DNA from: Rhizobium sp. Q54 | GTDB taxonomy: Bacteria; Pseudomonadota; Alphaproteobacteria; Rhizobiales; Xanthobacteraceae | Direction: 5' to 3' | Length of the DNA stretch: 64,000 bases | NCBI GenBank assembly: GCA_945907045.1 | Contig: CAMDSH010000009.1 | Location: 1-64,000 of the forward strand | Shown here: positions 36,708-45,748 of the stretch, in pieces | Numbering within the stretch: position 1 is the first letter of the stretch | How the letters are laid out: each line of letters starts with the position of its first letter | Notes under the pieces: model-generated | Told to the model about the DNA's origin: nothing | The model's input: the letters and a program-made list of their open reading frames with translations, nothing else | Database searches by the model: none | Program-made: the position numbers and the translations under genes

Positions 36708-39700
36708 ATGAGCAAGCCCGACAAACCCGAGCGCGACTATTCCGAGACGCTGTTCCTGCCGCAGACGGAATTCCCGATGCGCGCCGGGCTCCCGCAAAAG
36801 GAGCCGGAACTGCTCGCGCGCTGGGAGAAGGCCGGGCTTTACGCGCAGCTGCGCGCGGCGGGCCGCGGCCGCGAGAAATTTGTGCTGCACGACGGCCCGC
36901 CTTACGCCAACGGCAACATCCACATCGGTCACGCGCTTAATAAAATCCTTAAGGACGTGGTGACGCGCAGCCAGCAGATGCTCGGCTACGATTCCAATTA
37001 CGTGCCGGGCTGGGACTGCCACGGCCTCCCGATCGAATGGAAGATCGAGGAGGAATACCGCGCCAAGGGCAAGAACAAGGACGCGGTGCCGGTGGTGGAA
37101 TTCCGCCAGGAGTGCCGCGCCTTCGCGCAGAAGTGGATCGGCATACAGCGCGAGGAATTCAAGCGGCTCGGCGTCGAGGGCGACTGGGAAAATTATTATT
37201 CGACGATGGCCAATGCCGCCGAGGCGCAGATCGCGCGCGAGCTGATGAAATTCGCGCACAACGGAACGCTCTATCGCGGCTCGAAGCCGGTGATGTGGAG
37301 CGTGGTTGAGAAGACGGCGCTGGCGGAAGCCGAGGTCGAGTACGAGGATTATACGAGCGATACGGTGTGGGTGAAGTTTCCGGTAAGGATGACCGATCCG
37401 CCTGCTGGCTATGCTGCGGATAGAGAAAAAAATAAAAAATCCGATGAAATGCTTTCCAAAGCATCGATTGTCATTTGGACAACCACGCCTTGGACGATTC
37501 CAGGCAATCGCGCGATCAGCTTCTCGCCCAAAATCGAATACGGCCTCTACAAGATAACCGACGCTCCTGCTGACAATTGGGCAAAGGTTGGCGATCTGTT
37601 GGTGCTTGCCGACAAGCTGGCTGCGGATGTTTTCAAACAGGCGCGTGTTGCCGCTTCTGAAAAAATGCGGGTTATCAGTGCAGATGAACTCACTGGATTG
37701 GTTTGTGTGCACCCATTCAAGGCCAAGGGTGGTTACGACTTTGCTGTGCCGCTTCTCGCCGGCGAGCACGTTACCGACGACGCGGGCACCGGCTTCGTCC
37801 ACACCGCGCCGGGACACGGCCGTGAGGATTTTGAAGTCTGGACCGCGAACGCACGCGCGCTTGAAGCGCGCGGGATCAATTCAACAATTCCCTACACCGT
37901 TGATGAGAATGGCGCGTTCACCGATCAGGCCCCCGGTTTCACTGGCAAGCGCGTCATCAACGATAAGGGTGAGAAGGGCGACGCCAACGAAGCGGTAATC
38001 AAAGCGCTCACCGAAGCGGGCAACATCATCGCGCGTAGTCGGCTCAAACATCAGTATCCGCATTCGTGGCGCTCGAAGAAGCCGGTCATCTTCCGCAACA
38101 CGCCGCAGTGGTTCATTGCGATGGATAAGGACATCGCCACGAAAGGCGACACGCTGCGTCACCGCGCGCTGGAAGCGATCAAGGTCACGCGCTGGGTGCC
38201 CGCCGCCGGCGAGAACCGCATCACCGGCATGATCGCGGGCCGCCCCGACTGGGTGATCTCGCGCCAGCGCGCCTGGGGCGTGCCGATCACCGTGTTCGTG
38301 CGCGAGAAGGGCGACGGCTCGGCGGAGATTTTGCAGGACGAGCAAGTGAACAAGCGCATCGCCGATGTCTTCGAGCAGGAAGGCTCCGATGCCTGGTATA
38401 AAGAAGGCGCGCGCGAGCGTTTCTTGGGGAGCCTCGCCAACGAAGCGTGGAAGAAAGTCGACGACATCTGCGATGTCTGGTTCGACTCCGGCTCCACGCA
38501 CGCCTTCGTGCTGGAAGACCCGAAGAATTTTCCCTCGCTCGCCGGTATCAAGCGCAAGATGGATGGCGGCAAAGACACTGTGATGTATCTCGAGGGCTCG
38601 GACCAGCATCGCGGCTGGTTTCATTCTTCGCTCTTGGAGAGCTGCGGGACGCGCGGGCGCGCGCCCTACGACGTGGTGCTCACGCACGGCTTCGTGCTCG
38701 ACGAGGGCGGACGCAAGATGTCGAAGTCGCTCGGCAATGTCACCGCGCCGCAGGATGTCATCAAGCAATCGGGCGCCGATATTTTGCGCATGTGGGTGTG
38801 CGCATCGGATTACGCAGACGATCTGCGCATCGGGCCGGAGATTTTGAAGACCACGGTCGAGACGTATCGCAAGCTGCGCAACACCGTGCGCTGGATGCTC
38901 GGCTCACTCGCGCATTTTCACGACGAGGACCGCGTCAAGTTCGAGCAGATGCCGGAACTCGAAAGATTGATGCTGCACCGGCTGGTGGAACTGGATGAAC
39001 TTGTGCGCAAGGCTTACGCCGAGTTCGACTACAAGCGCATCTTCGCGGCACTGGCGACGTTCATGACCAGCGATCTGTCGGCGTTCTATTTCGACATCCG
39101 CAAGGACACGCTCTATTGCGATCCGATCTCTTCCGTTGCGCGCAAGGCGGCCCTCACCGCCATCGATCATCTGTTCCGCTGCACGGTGACTTGGGCAGCG
39201 CCGATGCTGTGCTTCACGGCGGAAGAGAGCTGGCTCTCGCGCTTCGGCGATGGCGCGCCGTCCGTGCATCTGCAGCCGTTCCCAGAAGTGCCGGCGGCAT
39301 GGCACGATGAGGCGCTCGCGGAGAAGTGGCGCAAAATTCGCACCGTTCGCCGCGTCGTCACCGGCGCGCTGGAGATCGAGCGCGCGAACAAGAAGATCGG
39401 TTCGTCGCTGGAAGCGCATCCCATCGTGCATGTGACCAACGAGGAATTGTTCGAGGCGGTGATCGATGTCGATCTCGCGGAAATTTGCATCACGTCCGCC
39501 GCGACGCTGGTGCGCGACGAAGGCCCGGCGGGTGCTTTCCGTCTCGACGATGTGAAGGGCGTCGCGGTCGTGACCAACGAGGCGCAAGGCACCAAATGCG
39601 AGCGCTCGTGGAAGATCCTGCCCACAGTCGGGAGCGATCCGAAATATCCCGGCGTATCGCCGCGCGATGCCAAAGCGCTGCGCGAGTGGGAAGCGTTCCG

Positions 39701-39716
39701 CAAGGCGGCGGGGTAA
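36708..39716 (+). CDS. ileS: Isoleucyl-tRNA synthetase
   Basis: A 1002-aa class I synthetase. HIGH is at residues 72-75 ([10 protein letters not shown]), the CP1 editing domain includes [13 protein letters not shown] (about 254-266) and the tRNA-release loop KMSKS is at 670-674. The C-terminal helical anticodon domain follows. No C-terminal zinc-binding Cys cluster is visible. The frame extends upstream to 36657, but I choose ATG 36708. Bases about 37385-37760 (the core of the editing domain), and more weakly to 38060, are unusually AT-rich. lspA follows 4 bases later. Confidence 0.98.
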   Translation: MSKPDKPERDYSETLFLPQTEFPMRAGLPQKEPELLARWEKAGLYAQLRAAGRGREKFVLHDGPPYANGNIHIGHALNKILKDVVTRSQQMLGYDSNYVPGWDCHGLPIEWKIEEEYRAKGKNKDAVPVVEFRQECRAFAQKWIGIQREEFKRLGVEGDWENYYSTMANAAEAQIARELMKFAHNGTLYRGSKPVMWSVVEKTALAEAEVEYEDYTSDTVWVKFPVRMTDPPAGYAADREKNKKSDEMLSKASIVIWTTTPWTIPGNRAISFSPKIEYGLYKITDAPADNWAKVGDLLVLADKLAADVFKQARVAASEKMRVISADELTGLVCVHPFKAKGGYDFAVPLLAGEHVTDDAGTGFVHTAPGHGREDFEVWTANARALEARGINSTIPYTVDENGAFTDQAPGFTGKRVINDKGEKGDANEAVIKALTEAGNIIARSRLKHQYPHSWRSKKPVIFRNTPQWFIAMDKDIATKGDTLRHRALEAIKVTRWVPAAGENRITGMIAGRPDWVISRQRAWGVPITVFVREKGDGSAEILQDEQVNKRIADVFEQEGSDAWYKEGARERFLGSLANEAWKKVDDICDVWFDSGSTHAFVLEDPKNFPSLAGIKRKMDGGKDTVMYLEGSDQHRGWFHSSLLESCGTRGRAPYDVVLTHGFVLDEGGRKMSKSLGNVTAPQDVIKQSGADILRMWVCASDYADDLRIGPEILKTTVETYRKLRNTVRWMLGSLAHFHDEDRVKFEQMPELERLMLHRLVELDELVRKAYAEFDYKRIFAALATFMTSDLSAFYFDIRKDTLYCDPISSVARKAALTAIDHLFRCTVTWAAPMLCFTAEESWLSRFGDGAPSVHLQPFPEVPAAWHDEALAEKWRKIRTVRRVVTGALEIERANKKIGSSLEAHPIVHVTNEELFEAVIDVDLAEICITSAATLVRDEGPAGAFRLDDVKGVAVVTNEAQGTKCERSWKILPTVGSDPKYPGVSPRDAKALREWEAFRKAAG

Positions 39717-39720
39717 GCCG

Positions 39721-40242
39721 GTGCTCGCACCGATGGCTTACCTGCGCGGCCCCTTTACGCTCTTCGGCGCCGCCGTGGCGCTCATTGTCTGCGCGCTCGA
39801 TCAGGCCTTGAAACTGTGGCTGCTGTTCGTGTTCGACCTTGGCGCCAAGGGGGTGGTTCCGCTCGGGACTTATTTCGACCTGCTGCTGATCTGGAACACC
39901 GGCGTGAGCTACGGCTGGTTCGCGCAAACCGGCCCGCTCGGGCAGGGGGTGTTGCTGGTGCTCAAGGGGCTGGCGGTCATTTTGCTGTGGATATGGCTGG
40001 CGCGGGTGACGGCCCGGTTTTCGGCCCTGGCGCTGGGGCTGATCGTCGGTGGGGCGCTGGGCAACGGAATTGACCGGCTGGCCTATGGGGCGGTGGCCGA
40101 TTTCGTGCATTTTCACATCAATACGGCCAGCTGGAGCTTCAGCTGGTATGTTTTTAACCTCGCTGATGTAGCTATCGTTGCCGGGGTTATTGGCCTCCTG
40201 TATGAATCCCTGGCCGGGGATAGCGCCGTAAAAGCGCCCTGA
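39721..40242 (+). CDS. lspA: Lipoprotein signal peptidase (signal peptidase II)
   Basis: A 173-aa aspartic peptidase with four membrane helices that cleaves prolipoproteins after lipidation. The two catalytic Asp motifs are present: GGALGNGIDRLAYG and FNLADVAIVAG; IWNTGVSYGWF is the conserved box B. Start is GTG at 39721, 4 bases after the ileS stop, or the in-frame ATG at 39733. It would process the lipoprotein at 14512, among others. Confidence 0.95.
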   Translation: MLAPMAYLRGPFTLFGAAVALIVCALDQALKLWLLFVFDLGAKGVVPLGTYFDLLLIWNTGVSYGWFAQTGPLGQGVLLVLKGLAVILLWIWLARVTARFSALALGLIVGGALGNGIDRLAYGAVADFVHFHINTASWSFSWYVFNLADVAIVAGVIGLLYESLAGDSAVKAP

Positions 40243-40321
40243 TCCGGCGGCAAATTCGCGGTTTCCAGGATCGGTTTCGTGCAAATGCGCAGTACGAGAG
40301 CGCGGTAGGCGAGTAGTCAAA

Positions 40322-41005
40322 ATGTTGCACACAAGCTTGAAGCGGAAGTCCGGTTTTGTGTTGGGCGGCGTGCTTGCGGCCGCCTTCCTGCTGGCCGCCA
40401 CGGCATCGCCCGCGCGCGCCGCCGATGAAGACGAAGGCCTCGACGCGAAGATTTTCAGAAATATTCTGGAAGGCGTCGGCCTGCGCAAGGACGACGGTAG
40501 CGGCATCGAGTACCGCGAGCGTTCACCACTTGTCGTTCCGCCCAGCCGCGCGCTGCCGCCGCCGGAGACCGGCGCGTCCGTTGCGACCAATCCGGCCTGG
40601 CCGGTCGATCCCGAAATCAAGCAGGCCAAGAAATCCGCATCGGCCGTTGATTTGCGCAGCCCTTCGCAGGTTCAGTATGAGAGCGGTCTTCCGCTCCGGC
40701 CCGACGAGCTGCGCAAAGGCGCGCTCGCGCGCTCCGAGCAACGAGGCGCCATCCCCAAAAACGAGTACGAGTCCAAGCAGCCGCTCAAGCCTTCGGAGCT
40801 CGGCTACAAAGGCGGCATCCTCAAATCGCTGTTCAAAGGCAACACCGACGAAGAATTCGCGACCTTCACCGGCGAGCCGTCGCGCAGCAGCCTGACCGAA
40901 CCGCCGCCGGGCTATCAGACGCCGTCGCCGAACCAGCCTTACGGCCTCACCAAGAAGAACGACGCCAAGCCGCTCGACGTGAAGGACAAAGGTCTGGATC
41001 GTTGA
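40322..41005 (+). CDS. Secreted protein of unknown function with a repeated Pro-rich unit
   Basis: A 227-aa protein with a signal peptide (1-33, SPARAADE). The mature chain is hydrophilic and probably mostly disordered. Two related units occur: YESGLPLRPDELRKGAL (about residues 119-135) and YESKQPLKPSELGYKGGIL (about 149-167). I do not recognise a family. It sits between lspA and the paired M16 peptidase genes on the same strand, so it may be a partner of the peptidase or an independent envelope protein. Confidence 0.7.
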   Translation: MLHTSLKRKSGFVLGGVLAAAFLLAATASPARAADEDEGLDAKIFRNILEGVGLRKDDGSGIEYRERSPLVVPPSRALPPPETGASVATNPAWPVDPEIKQAKKSASAVDLRSPSQVQYESGLPLRPDELRKGALARSEQRGAIPKNEYESKQPLKPSELGYKGGILKSLFKGNTDEEFATFTGEPSRSSLTEPPPGYQTPSPNQPYGLTKKNDAKPLDVKDKGLDR

Positions 41006-41054
41006 TCTCGCGCTTCGGCGCAACGATAAGCAACAACATCAGGTGAACGCTAAA

Positions 41055-42428
41055 GTGCATCAAAGGCGTTCAACTGCCGTCCTCGCAATTGCCGCCGCCG
41101 CCGCCATGCTGACTGGCGCGGCCATGGCGCAAACCGGCAGCGGCCCCGCCGTCGCGCATTTCACCCTTCCCAACGGTCTCGAAGTCGTCGTCATCCCTGA
41201 CCGCCGCGCGCCTGTCGTCACGCACATGGTGTGGTACCGCGTCGGCTCCGCCGACGAGACGCCGGGCAAATCCGGGCTCGCGCATTTTCTCGAACATCTG
41301 ATGTTCAAGGGCACGGCGAAAAATCCGGCCGGAAAATTCTCGCAGGTCGTCTCCACCATCGGCGGGCAGGAAAATGCATTTACCTCGTCGGATTACACCG
41401 GCTACTACCAGCGCGTCGCGCGCGAGCAGCTCAAGACGGTGATGGAATTTGAATCCGACCGCATGACCGGCCTCGTGCTCACCGACAAGGTCGTGCTGCC
41501 CGAGCGTGATGTCATTCTCGAAGAACAGAACCAGCGCGTCGAAAACAATCCCGGCTCGCGGCTCGGCCAGCAGATGGACGCGGCGCTCTACCTCAATCAT
41601 CCGTACGGCAAGCCGGTGATCGGCTGGCGGCACGAAATGGAGAAGCTCGACCGCGCCGACGCACTGGCGTTCTACAAGCGCTTCTACGGTCCGAACAACG
41701 CGATCCTCGTCGTCGCCGGCGATGTCGATGCTAACGCCGTGCGCAAACTCGCCGAGGATACCTACGGCAAGGTCGCGCGCCGCTCCGATATCGGCCCGCG
41801 CGTGCGCCCGCAGGAGCCGCCGCCGGTATCGCCGCGTTTCCTCACATTGGCCGATCCGCGCGTCGAACAGCCGAGCGTTCAGCGCAGCTATCTGGTGCCT
41901 TCGTCATCGACGGCCAAGCGCGGCGAAGCCGAAGCGCTGGAAGTTCTCGCGCACATTCTGGGGAGCGGCTCCAACAGCCGTCTCTATCGCGCACTGGTGG
42001 TTGAAAAGGATATCGCGGTGAGCGCGGGCGCCTGGTATCAGGGCTCGGCGCTCGATGCGACCAAGTTCGGCGTGTACGGCTCGCCCAAGCCGGGGATCGC
42101 GCTGCCGCAAATCGAATCCGAGATCGACGCCACGATCGCCGCGTTGATCGCCGGCGGCGTGACCGCCGAGGAGCTTGAGCGCTCGAAGACGCGCCTTATC
42201 GCCGATTCTGTTTATGCGCAGGACAATCAGGCGACATTGGCGCGCTGGTACGGCACCGCGCTGACCACCGGCAACAGCGTCGAGGACGTGCGCGCCTGGC
42301 CGGAACGCATCCGCGCCGTGACGGCGAGCGCCGTGCAGGATGCCGCCAAGCAATGGCTCGACAAGCGCCGCTCGGTTACCGGCTATCTCATCAAGGACGC
42401 TGCGCCGCAGACGGAGAAGCGATCATGA
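41055..42428 (+). CDS. M16 family zinc metallopeptidase, catalytic subunit
   Basis: A 457-aa periplasmic M16B peptidase. A signal peptide (1-25, AAMAQ) precedes the catalytic domain with zinc motif HFLEH (residues 77-81) and the third ligand Glu in DVILEEQNQRVENNP. A second, inactive M16_C domain follows. I choose GTG 41055, preceded by AGGTGA; GTG 41043 is also in frame. It overlaps the next gene by ATGA, the usual arrangement for a heterodimeric M16B peptidase. It would degrade short peptides. Confidence 0.93.
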   Translation: MHQRRSTAVLAIAAAAAMLTGAAMAQTGSGPAVAHFTLPNGLEVVVIPDRRAPVVTHMVWYRVGSADETPGKSGLAHFLEHLMFKGTAKNPAGKFSQVVSTIGGQENAFTSSDYTGYYQRVAREQLKTVMEFESDRMTGLVLTDKVVLPERDVILEEQNQRVENNPGSRLGQQMDAALYLNHPYGKPVIGWRHEMEKLDRADALAFYKRFYGPNNAILVVAGDVDANAVRKLAEDTYGKVARRSDIGPRVRPQEPPPVSPRFLTLADPRVEQPSVQRSYLVPSSSTAKRGEAEALEVLAHILGSGSNSRLYRALVVEKDIAVSAGAWYQGSALDATKFGVYGSPKPGIALPQIESEIDATIAALIAGGVTAEELERSKTRLIADSVYAQDNQATLARWYGTALTTGNSVEDVRAWPERIRAVTASAVQDAAKQWLDKRRSVTGYLIKDAAPQTEKRS

Positions 42429-43753
42429 GCCGGTTGAAAGTTTTACTGGCACTGATCGGCGCGCTCGGCGTTGCGCTCGCAGGCTTGCCCGCGAACGCCA
42501 TGACCATCGAGCGCATCGTCAGCCCGGCGGGAATCGAGGCCTGGCTGGTACGCGAATCCGCGGTGCCGCTGATCGCGCTCAATTACGCGTTCACTGGCGG
42601 CTCCAGCGAAGACCCGGCGGATAAAACCGGGCTCGCCAATCTCGCCGCCAGCCTGCTCGACGAAGGCGCCGGCGAACTCGACGCCAAGGCGTTCCACGAG
42701 CGGATGGAAAACCGTGCCATCGAACTCGGCTTCAATGTCGGCCGCGATAATTTTCACGGCACCATGCGCGTGCTCAACGAACATCGCGACGAGGCGTTCG
42801 AGCTGTTGCGGCTGGCGCTGAGCGCGCCGCGTTTCGACGCCGACGCGGTCGAGCGGGTGCGCGGCCAGGTGCTCTCCGGGCTGCGGCGCGAAACCAGCAG
42901 CCCGAATTCCATCGCCAGCCGCCGCTGGTGGGAAACCGCGTTCGCGGGTCATCCTTACGGCCGCCAGACCAACGGGACGCTCGAAACCGTGCCGCGCATC
43001 ACCGTGGACGATCTGAAAACTTTTCCAAAGCGCGTGTTCGCGCGCGAGGGGTTGAAGATCGCCATCGTCGGCGACATCGACGCCAAGACAGCGGGCGTGC
43101 TGATCGACCGCGCGTTCGCAAGCTTGCCAGCCAAGGGCGATCTCAAGCCGCCGCAGCCCGTGATCCCGCGCGGCCTGGGCCGGCGCATTGTCGTCGACGT
43201 CGACGTGCCGCAGGCGGTCGTTACCTTCGGCGCGCCTGGCATCGCGCGCAGCGATCCGGATTTCATGGCGGCCTATATCGTCAATCACATTCTCGGCGGC
43301 GGCTCGTTCTCCTCGCGCCTCTACAGGGAAGTGCGGGAAAAACGCGGCCTCGCTTATTCGGTGAGCGACAATCTGATCTGGTTCAGGCAGTCGGCGGTGT
43401 TCATCGGCGGCACCGCGACGCGCGCCGACCGCACCGGCGAAGCGCTCGCCATCATCGAGCAGGAAATCAAACGCATGGCCGAGAGCGGGCCGACCGAGGA
43501 GGAAGTCGCCAAGGCGAAATCCTATCTCAAGGGCTCTTATGCGCTCGGCCTCGACACTTCGGGCAAGATCGCCTCGCAACTGGTGCAGATGCAGATCGAC
43601 AATCTCGGCATCGATTACGTTCAGCGCCGCAGTGCGATGATCGATGCCGTTACGCTTGCCGACACCAGGCGGGTGGCGAAGCGGCTGTTCGATGGCGGCC
43701 TGCTGGTCACCGTGGCGGGCCGCCCGAAGGGGCTTGCCTCGCAGGGCCAGTAA
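42425..43753 (+). CDS. M16 family peptidase, non-catalytic partner subunit
   Basis: A 442-aa paralogue with a signal peptide (1-24, LPANAM). Where the zinc motif should be it reads GLANLAASLLDEGAG, so HxxEH is missing and it cannot bind zinc. It retains the substrate-channel motif VREKRGLAYSVSDN (R/Y pair) that M16B beta subunits supply in trans. The start ATG overlaps the stop of the catalytic subunit. Confidence 0.93.
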   Translation: MSRLKVLLALIGALGVALAGLPANAMTIERIVSPAGIEAWLVRESAVPLIALNYAFTGGSSEDPADKTGLANLAASLLDEGAGELDAKAFHERMENRAIELGFNVGRDNFHGTMRVLNEHRDEAFELLRLALSAPRFDADAVERVRGQVLSGLRRETSSPNSIASRRWWETAFAGHPYGRQTNGTLETVPRITVDDLKTFPKRVFAREGLKIAIVGDIDAKTAGVLIDRAFASLPAKGDLKPPQPVIPRGLGRRIVVDVDVPQAVVTFGAPGIARSDPDFMAAYIVNHILGGGSFSSRLYREVREKRGLAYSVSDNLIWFRQSAVFIGGTATRADRTGEALAIIEQEIKRMAESGPTEEEVAKAKSYLKGSYALGLDTSGKIASQLVQMQIDNLGIDYVQRRSAMIDAVTLADTRRVAKRLFDGGLLVTVAGRPKGLASQGQ

Positions 43754-43819
43754 CGGCGCGGACGCCTTTCGCGCTTGGCCTTGCGCCTCTAGACTCCCCC
43801 GAAGATTCGGGAACAGCAG

Positions 43820-45139
43820 ATGCCCTTCCAGCAATCGATCGACAATGCGCGCGATGACCGCGCCGGCGCAGGCGGCGCGTCAGCCTCCGCGCTGCAACAG
43901 GCGCTTGCGCGCACGGAAGAAGCGCTGAAATGGCTGCGCGCGCGCCATGCCGACGGCGGTCTGCCGCTGCTGCAGCTCCCCGGCAAACAGGACGATCTCA
44001 AGCCCGTCGCCGAGGCGGCGCGCGTTTTCACCGCCGGCGCCAGCGACGTGGTGTTTCTCGGCACCGGCGGATCGAGCTTGGGGGGCCAGACGCTGGCGCA
44101 GCTTGGCGGCGTCGGCGTTCCCGGCATCGGCGCGCTGCGTAACCCGCCGCGCGTGCACTTCATGGACAATCTCGACGCCGAGACCTATGGCGCGCTGCTG
44201 GCCAAGTTGCCGCGCAAGACCACGCGCTTTGTCGCGATCTCGAAGTCAGGCGGCACCGCCGAAACGCTGATGCAGACCATCGCGGCGCTTTCGGCGGCGA
44301 AGGCGGCGGGGCTGGAAAGTTACATTCCGGAAATTTTTCTCGGCCTCACCGAGCCGGCCAAGGCGGGAAAGAAAAACGGCCTGCGCGATCTGCTGGCGAA
44401 ATATCGCGTGCCGGTGCTTGAGCACGATCCCGGCGTCGGCGGGCGCTTCTCGGTGCTCAGCAATGTCGGCCTGCTGCCGGCGGCTGTGCTCGGTCTCGAC
44501 ATCGCGGCGGTGCGCAAGGGCGCGGCGGCTGCGCTCGCGCCGGTGCTGGCGAAAAAGCCCGCAGCCGATGTGCCGCCCGCGCTGGGCGCCGCATTGGGCG
44601 TAGCGCTCGCCGAAAAGGGCAAAAGCATTTCGGTGATGATGGCCTACGCCGACAAGCTTGAGCGCTTCACGCGCTGGTACGTGCAGCTGTGGGGCGAGAG
44701 TTTGGGCAAGCAGGCTAAGGGCACGACGCCGATAGCCGCGCTGGGTCCGGTGGACCAGCACAGCCAGTTGCAGCTTTATCTCGATGGGCCGCGCGACAAA
44801 TTTTTCACCATTGTGACGGTTGCGAGCGCCGGCGCCGGCCCGCGCATCGATCCTGAACTGGCGAAGCTCGCGGGCGAGAGCGGACTCGGCGGCAAAACCA
44901 TTGGCGATCTCGTCGCCGCGCAGGCGCGCGCCACCGCGGACACGCTGGCGAAGAACGGCTGCCCGGTTCGCAGCATTCACGTGCCGAAGCTGGACGAGGA
45001 AAGTCTCGGCGCGCTGCTGATGCATTTCCAGCTGGAGACGATCATCGCCGCGCATCTGCTCGGCGTCGATGCCTTCGACCAGCCGGCGGTGGAAGAGGGC
45101 AAGGTGCTGGCGAAGAAGTATCTGGCGGGCGGAGCGTGA
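43820..45139 (+). CDS. pgi: Glucose-6-phosphate isomerase
   Basis: A 439-aa SIS-fold enzyme, the shorter bacterial type. The phosphate-binding SIS motifs are LGTGGSSLGG and ISKSGGTAET, the active-site loop is GVGGRFSVLSNVGLLPAA, and the catalytic GPVDQHSQLQLYLDGP contains the conserved His-Ser-Gln. The C-terminal helix ...GVDAFDQPAVEEGK is present. It interconverts glucose-6-P and fructose-6-P. arfB is translationally coupled (GTGA overlap). Confidence 0.95.
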   Translation: MPFQQSIDNARDDRAGAGGASASALQQALARTEEALKWLRARHADGGLPLLQLPGKQDDLKPVAEAARVFTAGASDVVFLGTGGSSLGGQTLAQLGGVGVPGIGALRNPPRVHFMDNLDAETYGALLAKLPRKTTRFVAISKSGGTAETLMQTIAALSAAKAAGLESYIPEIFLGLTEPAKAGKKNGLRDLLAKYRVPVLEHDPGVGGRFSVLSNVGLLPAAVLGLDIAAVRKGAAAALAPVLAKKPAADVPPALGAALGVALAEKGKSISVMMAYADKLERFTRWYVQLWGESLGKQAKGTTPIAALGPVDQHSQLQLYLDGPRDKFFTIVTVASAGAGPRIDPELAKLAGESGLGGKTIGDLVAAQARATADTLAKNGCPVRSIHVPKLDEESLGALLMHFQLETIIAAHLLGVDAFDQPAVEEGKVLAKKYLAGGA

Positions 45140-45555
45140 TCCGCGTTACCGATACGATCAGCATCGACGATTCCGAAATTTCGGAATCTTTCGTGCGCGC
45201 CTCCGGGCCGGGCGGGCAGAACGTCAACAAGGTGTCCTCCGCCGTGCAACTGCGTTTCGACGTGCGGCAATCGCCGTCGCTGCCGAATGAAGTGGCCGTG
45301 CGGCTGATGAAGCTCGCCGGCCAGCGGCTGACCAAGGACGGCGTCATCGTCATTCTCGCGCAGCGCCACCGCACGCAGGAGCGCAACCGCGCCGACGCGC
45401 GCGAGCGTCTGGTCGAACTGATCCGCGAGGCGTCGGTGCGCCCAACGCCGCGGCGGGCGACCAAGCCGACCAAGGCTTCGAAGAAACGCCGCATCGAGGG
45501 CAAGAAACACCGCTCGCGCATCAAGAACCTGCGCGGCGGGCGCTCTTTCGACTGA
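45136..45555 (+). CDS. arfB: Alternative ribosome-rescue peptidyl-tRNA hydrolase ArfB
   Basis: A 139-aa class I release factor-like protein. The GGQ catalytic motif is at 26-28 (SGPGGQNVNKV), with a short domain and the required basic tail (KKRRIEGKKHRSRIKNLRGG) that threads the empty mRNA channel. It rescues ribosomes stalled on non-stop messages. It starts with GTG overlapping the pgi stop. A ribosomal release factor is excluded by its lack of codon-recognition domains. Confidence 0.93.
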   Translation: MIRVTDTISIDDSEISESFVRASGPGGQNVNKVSSAVQLRFDVRQSPSLPNEVAVRLMKLAGQRLTKDGVIVILAQRHRTQERNRADARERLVELIREASVRPTPRRATKPTKASKKRRIEGKKHRSRIKNLRGGRSFD

Positions 45556-45569
45556 CCTGCCCCCCCACC

Positions 45570-45655
45570 ACGGCCCTCCCCCTTTCAGGGGGAAGGAGTC
45601 AGGGCCGCAAACTCTTTCCTCCCCCCTGAAAGGGGGAGGAATAAGGAGGGGGTCG
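45570..45655. repeat. Intergenic inverted-repeat element with two C/G-rich hairpins
   Basis: Two hairpins face each other: TCCCCCTTTCAGGGGGA and TCCTCCCCCCTGAAAGGGGGAGGA (abbreviated stems TCCTCCCCC/GGGGGAGGA around TGAAA), framed by GGCCCT...AGGGCC. The core CCCCCTTTCAGGGGG is widespread between genes of GC-rich alphaproteobacteria. It could act as a terminator for pgi-arfB, as no other is visible in this 193-base gap. Confidence 0.75.
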
Positions 45656-45748
45656 CCGCAGAGCATAGCGGGGGCAAGTCGGCGGCCGCCATCGCTTGCG
45701 GGGGCGCACGCAGATAACATTTCCCCTCCGTCGAATCAGGCCCGCAAA

